Source: Okapia johnstoni (lineage: Eukaryota > Chordata > Mammalia > Artiodactyla > Giraffidae). Taken from it: a stretch of 64,000 nt of DNA. Shown piece by piece: positions 60,378 to 64,000 of the stretch; within the stretch, counting starts at the first letter, position 1, and the number at the start of each line of letters is the position of its first letter. The notes under the pieces were generated by a model that saw only the letters and a program-made list of their open reading frames with translations, did not search any database and was not told where the DNA came from. The stretch lies in the NCBI GenBank assembly GCA_024291935.2, contig CM044316.1, positions 73,052,501 through 73,116,500 on the forward strand. The letters are read 5' to 3'. A program made the translations under genes and the position numbers.

Positions 60378-60597
60378 TAATATACACACAAAGATAAATA
60401 CATATAAAACTGAGGATATCTGGTTGAGTAGATTGATTGTAGCAGTGTCAGTTTTCAGGTTTTCATGTTATGAGAAAGATTTCCAAGATGTTACCATTTG
60501 GGAAACTGGGTAAAGTCTACAGAGGATCTCTTTGTAAAACTCCTACAACTGCATATGAATCCACAATTCTCTCAACATTAAAAATTTATTAAGAACA
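60378..60597 (+). mobile_element. L1 3' UTR end (segment 4)
   Basis: GATGTTACCATTTGGGAAAC, GGGTAAAGTCTACAGAGGAT and CTCAACATTAAAAATTTATT are the end of the same L1. Confidence 0.82.
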
Positions 60598-60875
60598 TGG
60601 ATCTTTCCAGAACACTCTTTTAATCTTAGAGCAATTTTTTAAAATATATTTGAAGCAATATAATACTTGTTATATATTTGCATGTACAGTTAAATATCCT
60701 TGTTTTAATTTTAAAATAGGAAGGAGGAGGAACCCAAGAGTTCCTTAGAAATTAAGCAGATATGGTTATATATTTTTTAATTGGAATAATCCGGAATCAA
60801 TATTTATCATTAACAGCAGTGAAGGTAACCTTTTCAATCCTGTATAATTTGGTAACAGTAGTAAAGGTGGTCGTT

Positions 60876-61072
60876 CTGTAGTAAAGAATCCACATGCCAA
60901 TGCCAGAGACATGGTTTGATCCTTGAGTTAGGAAGATCCTCCCTGGAGAAGGAAATGGCAACCTACTCCAGTATTCTTGCCTTGGAAATCCCATGGCCAG
61001 AGGAGCCTGGCTGGCTAAGTCCAGGAGGTTGCAGAAGAGTCGGATGTGACTTAGTGACTAATGACACAACAA
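60876..61072 (+). mobile_element. Bov-tA SINE, head partly lost
   Basis: AAAGAATCCACATGCCAATG, GAGAAGGAAATGGCAACCTA and GGATGTGACTTAGTGACTAA, ending in a CAACAACAA tail. Confidence 0.9.
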
Positions 61073-61156
61073 CAATTCATTACTTTTGTTACCAAGTACT
61101 ATTGTATCATTTAAAAATTTATGTAAAATATTAGTTTATTTTGTATTATGTAGCCT

Positions 61157-61855
61157 TTGTTGTTGTTCAGTTGCTAATTTGTGTCTGACACTTTGTGACC
61201 TCATAAACTTCATCATTCCAGGCTCCTCTGTCCTCCACTATCTCCCAGAGTTTGCTCAAATACATGTCCATTGAGTCAGTGATTCTATCTAAACATCTCA
61301 TCCTCTGCCACCCTATTCTCCTTTTGTCATCAAGCTTTCCCAGCATCAGGGTCATTTCCAGTGAGCTGGCTCTTTGCATCAGGTGGCCAAAGTATTGGAG
61401 CTTCAGCATCAGTCCTTTCAATGAATATTCAGGATTGGTTTCCTTTAGGATTGACTAGTTTGAACTCCTTGTAGTCCAACGGACTCTCAAGAGTCTTCTC
61501 CACCACCACAATTTGAAAACATCAATTCTTCAGCACTCAGTCTTCTTTATGGTCCAGTTCTCACTTCCATACATGACTAGTGGACAGACCATAGCTTTCA
61601 TTATAGGACCTTTGTTGACAAAGTGATGTTTCTGCTTTTTAATACGTTGTATAGGTTTGTCGTAGCTTTCCTTCCAAGGAGCAAGTGTCTTAATTTCATG
61701 GCTGCATTTACCACCTGCAGTGATTTTGGAGCCCATAAAAATAAAATGTGTCACTGCTTCCACTTTTTCCCCATCTATTTGCCATGAACTGATGAGACTG
61801 GATGCCATGTTCTTACTTTTTTGAATGTTGAGTTTCAAGCCAGTTTTTTCACTGG
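61157..61855 (-). mobile_element. BovB 3' end, reverse strand, 5'-truncated
   Basis: 3' end TTGTTGTTCAGTTGCTAATT, RT C-terminal region, truncated at GTTTTTTCACTGGCTTA. Open pieces of 84 (61167-61421) and 102 codons (61530-61838) remain. Confidence 0.94.
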
Positions 61856-62885
61856 CTTAGAAAATAAAAAATAATTTCTAGCCATTATTACGGAATTATA
61901 AGTAGTTCTGTGAATACCTGGCTATCTCTAGCTCCACTTTGGAGTACTTCTTGGTATCAGTCCTAGTGTCTGTTGTAACAAAGTGCTTTAACAAGGGAAA
62001 TGATGCATTTAGAAAATATTTTAATTATGTGTGATTTTGAATGGTTTCTGCTAAGTTGAATGTGTATTATAAAACTTAACGTTTTTATTAGACATCAAAC
62101 CACATATTCAAGTAATATTCTTATGTATCAGCATCCATTTTTTTTTTCTCTTTCAGTCAGTTTCTAACTTTTCCCTAGTGGTGCAATTTCAGCATAAATA
62201 TGTTTATCAAAAGTAATAGTGCACATACACCCTTGGTAATCAAAATGGAAAAATATGTGGCACTGGTTTTAGGTGAAGATTTTTTTATTGTTGTTGATAC
62301 AAGCAAAGCTAAATAAAAATACCTTCCTTCATGTTTATATTAACTGAAGATTTTTTGGAAATAATGTCTGTTCATTTGCTTTTAAAGTCTGATAAGAATA
62401 ATGTACTTTTTAAAACTTTTCATTGATGAGATCTTTTGTAAACTTCTTGCAAAAAAAAGATAATTACTTCTGGATTCAGTTTACTGACAGTTCTTATTCT
62501 TGATATATTACTTTTTTGACAGTTGGTAAGTCTCCTATATTAGGAAGAAAGCCACCTGCATAGTAAATATCATTCTGGTCTCATACTATTTTCTCCAATT
62601 GTGATAGTCACTGGCTATACTATGTTCATAAAAGACTATCTTGGGAAGAAAATGCTGTCATGTTTATGATTTATGTTTTCCATAGAGTTCTGAATCTAAT
62701 TTCAAGATATTACCTTCATTCTTAAAAGTAAAATACATATTATGATTATGTTTAAATTTTATGAAGGTGTTTGTTATCTTTTCCATGCTTGCCTGTGTCT
62801 AAAATTTATAGATAGGTCTATATGTATATTTATATATATTGATATCTCCTTGCTATTTTACAATACACAATTTTTGCATATAGTA
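61856..62885. other. Unique intronic DNA
   Basis: No gene or named repeat seen in 1 kb. Confidence 0.45.
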
Positions 62886-62997
62886 GGTATTAGTTTCCTA
62901 TGGCTGCTGTAACAAATTACCACAAGCTGGATGGCTTAAAACAAAAATTTGTTCTTTTACAGTTCTCGAGGCCAGGGATCCTTGCCTCTTCCAGGGG
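62886..62997 (-). mobile_element. MLT1-type MaLR LTR fragment
   Basis: TATTAGTTTCCTATGGCTGC, TGTAACAAATTACCACAAGC and GGATGGCTTAAAACAAAAAT are the reversed MLT1 3' end. Confidence 0.82.
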
Positions 62998-63104
62998 TTT
63001 TGTTTTGTATTTTTCAGTTTAAAAAAAGTTGTGGTGAAAAAATAAAGTACTAGTTACACTCTAAAGTCTGTTTGACTGTAAGAGAAATTTTAAATGCTAC
63101 AAAG

Positions 63105-63250
63105 AAGTCAGATTGGGTCTGTTACCTCTAGGGCCTTAGATAAACTACTTATTTCTATAAGCCTCAGTGTCTTGCAAAGTGAGGATTTATAGTAGCACAT
63201 ATCTTTTAGGCTAGTAGGGAGAATTAAATGAGTTAATTTATAAGAGCTAT
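63105..63250 (-). repeat. MIR SINE relic
   Basis: TTCTATAAGCCTCAGTGTCT and GGGAGAATTAAATGAGTTAA are the reversed MIR consensus. 63280-63400 downstream (ATAAATTCCATGAGGACAGG) is L2-like. Confidence 0.7.
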
Positions 63251-63533
63251 TATTATAATTATTATCTGAAATGTACACACTTCTTAGAGGTCTACACTCC
63301 CAACTAGAACATAAATTCCATGAGGACAGGAAATCTGTCCTGTTGGATTCTGGGACTCTAGAAGCTAGAACAAAACCTGACACATATTAGACCCTCAAAA
63401 AGTACATTTTGTTATGTTGTCTTTTGCCAGATAACCCTTTATTTAAAAATCAACATTAATAGTTTTGATCTTTAGCTTTTTTATTATATCTGCATATGAA
63501 CACCTAAATGCATTTACAATCTCCATCTGTGTC

Positions 63534-63745
63534 AGAGTTTCTCAGCCTAAGCACTACTGAGATTTTGGGCTAGACAGTTCTTTGCTGTGGGGTTGGGTAT
63601 GGCTGTTGTGTAGGATGTTTAGCAGTATCTTTGACCTCTACTCACTAGATTCCAGTAGCAACTTCCCAATTGTGTCAACCAAAAAGTGTCTCCAGACATT
63701 GCCAGATGTTCCCGGAGGTCAAAATTGCTGCAGTTGAGAATAACT
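63534..63745 (-). mobile_element. MER5A-type hAT-Charlie transposon
   Basis: GTTTCTCAGCCTAAGCACTA at one end and GCAGTTGAGAATAACTG at the other are the inverted ends; AGGATGTTTAGCAGTATCTT and TGTCTCCAGACATTGCCAGA are core phrases. Nonautonomous, no coding capacity. Confidence 0.88.
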
Positions 63746-63761
63746 GAGTTTAATTCAGATG

Positions 63762-63833
<72 letters not shown>
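63762..63833 (+). repeat. (TC)n microsatellite, about 36 units
   Basis: A polypyrimidine tract broken once by TTT at about 63782-63784. On the reverse strand it is (GA)n, which can form triplex DNA. Confidence 0.96.
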
Positions 63834-63834
<1 letters not shown>

Positions 63835-64000
63835 CCAGTATTTCCCTTCACAAGTATCCTGCTTGACCACAGGAAGTCTTAATCCCGCTAGCTTTCCCCC
63901 CTGTGGTTTCCCAGAGAAAGTTTCTCAGCATTGGCATAGTCCCCTGTCTCAGTTCCCTATGTGGAAACCAATATTCTGTATAAGGAATTTAACAGAGAAA
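63834..64000. other. Unclassified intronic DNA
   Basis: No feature recognised in the last 167 bases. Confidence 0.4.

Noticed and set aside
63619..63870. 83-codon reverse frame rich in RE repeats
   Set aside because: Translation of the (TC)n tract, not a protein.

Overview
This is mammalian, specifically ruminant (pecoran, most likely bovid), nuclear DNA. The proof is in the repeats: many BovB (RTE-type LINE) copies, Bov-tA and BOV-A2 SINEs, a ruminant-type L1 3' UTR, and older pan-mammalian repeats (MIR, L2, MLT1, MER5A). I cannot tell cattle from sheep or goat by reading alone.

The only gene I can support is XRCC4, the non-homologous end-joining scaffold, on the + strand. Its first two coding exons are here. 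The exon carrying the ATG is 20990-21138 (coding from 21000) and the next is 29066-29241. Together they encode residues 1-105, most of the globular head domain. Upstream sequence is read as the 3' part of intron 1, 21139-29065 is intron 2, and 29242-64000 is the 5' part of a long intron 3. I found neither the non-coding first exon nor the exon that continues the protein after residue 105, so both should lie outside the window.

The rest is transposon archaeology. By my hand count BovB makes up roughly 18 kb (about 28%) in at least 16 segments on both strands. Regions: 0.6-3.1 kb, two BovB copies in inverted contact; 4.7-5.3 kb, a BovB with a long target-site duplication (TSD); 7.06-7.51 kb, a solo ERV LTR with a 4-bp TSD; 11.2-14.2 kb, an LTR fragment followed by BovB inside BovB; 15.9-16.9 kb, a possible poly(A)-tailed retrocopy; 19.3-20.7 kb, an L1 broken by a BovB fragment; 21.7-24.2 kb, a BovB with its 5' end but no 3' end; 33.7-38.8 kb, an L1 cluster with SINEs, a hAT-like element, a (CA)n tract and BovB; 39.3-46.7 kb, MLT1, L1, SINE and BovB mosaics; 46.7-48.0 kb, old L1; 52.6-60.6 kb, an L1 carrying three BovB segments; 61.2-63.8 kb, BovB, MLT1, MIR, MER5A and a (TC)n tract.

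I saw no new gene system. The most unusual signals are rearrangement scars. An 83-bp segment of one BovB copy recurs without mismatch about 1.9 kb away inside an MLT1 LTR, with no retrotransposition hallmarks. A 58-bp internal SINE chunk shows a similar local match. Several BovB fragments lack the 3' end but still have TSDs. All BovB and L1 reading frames I followed are broken.
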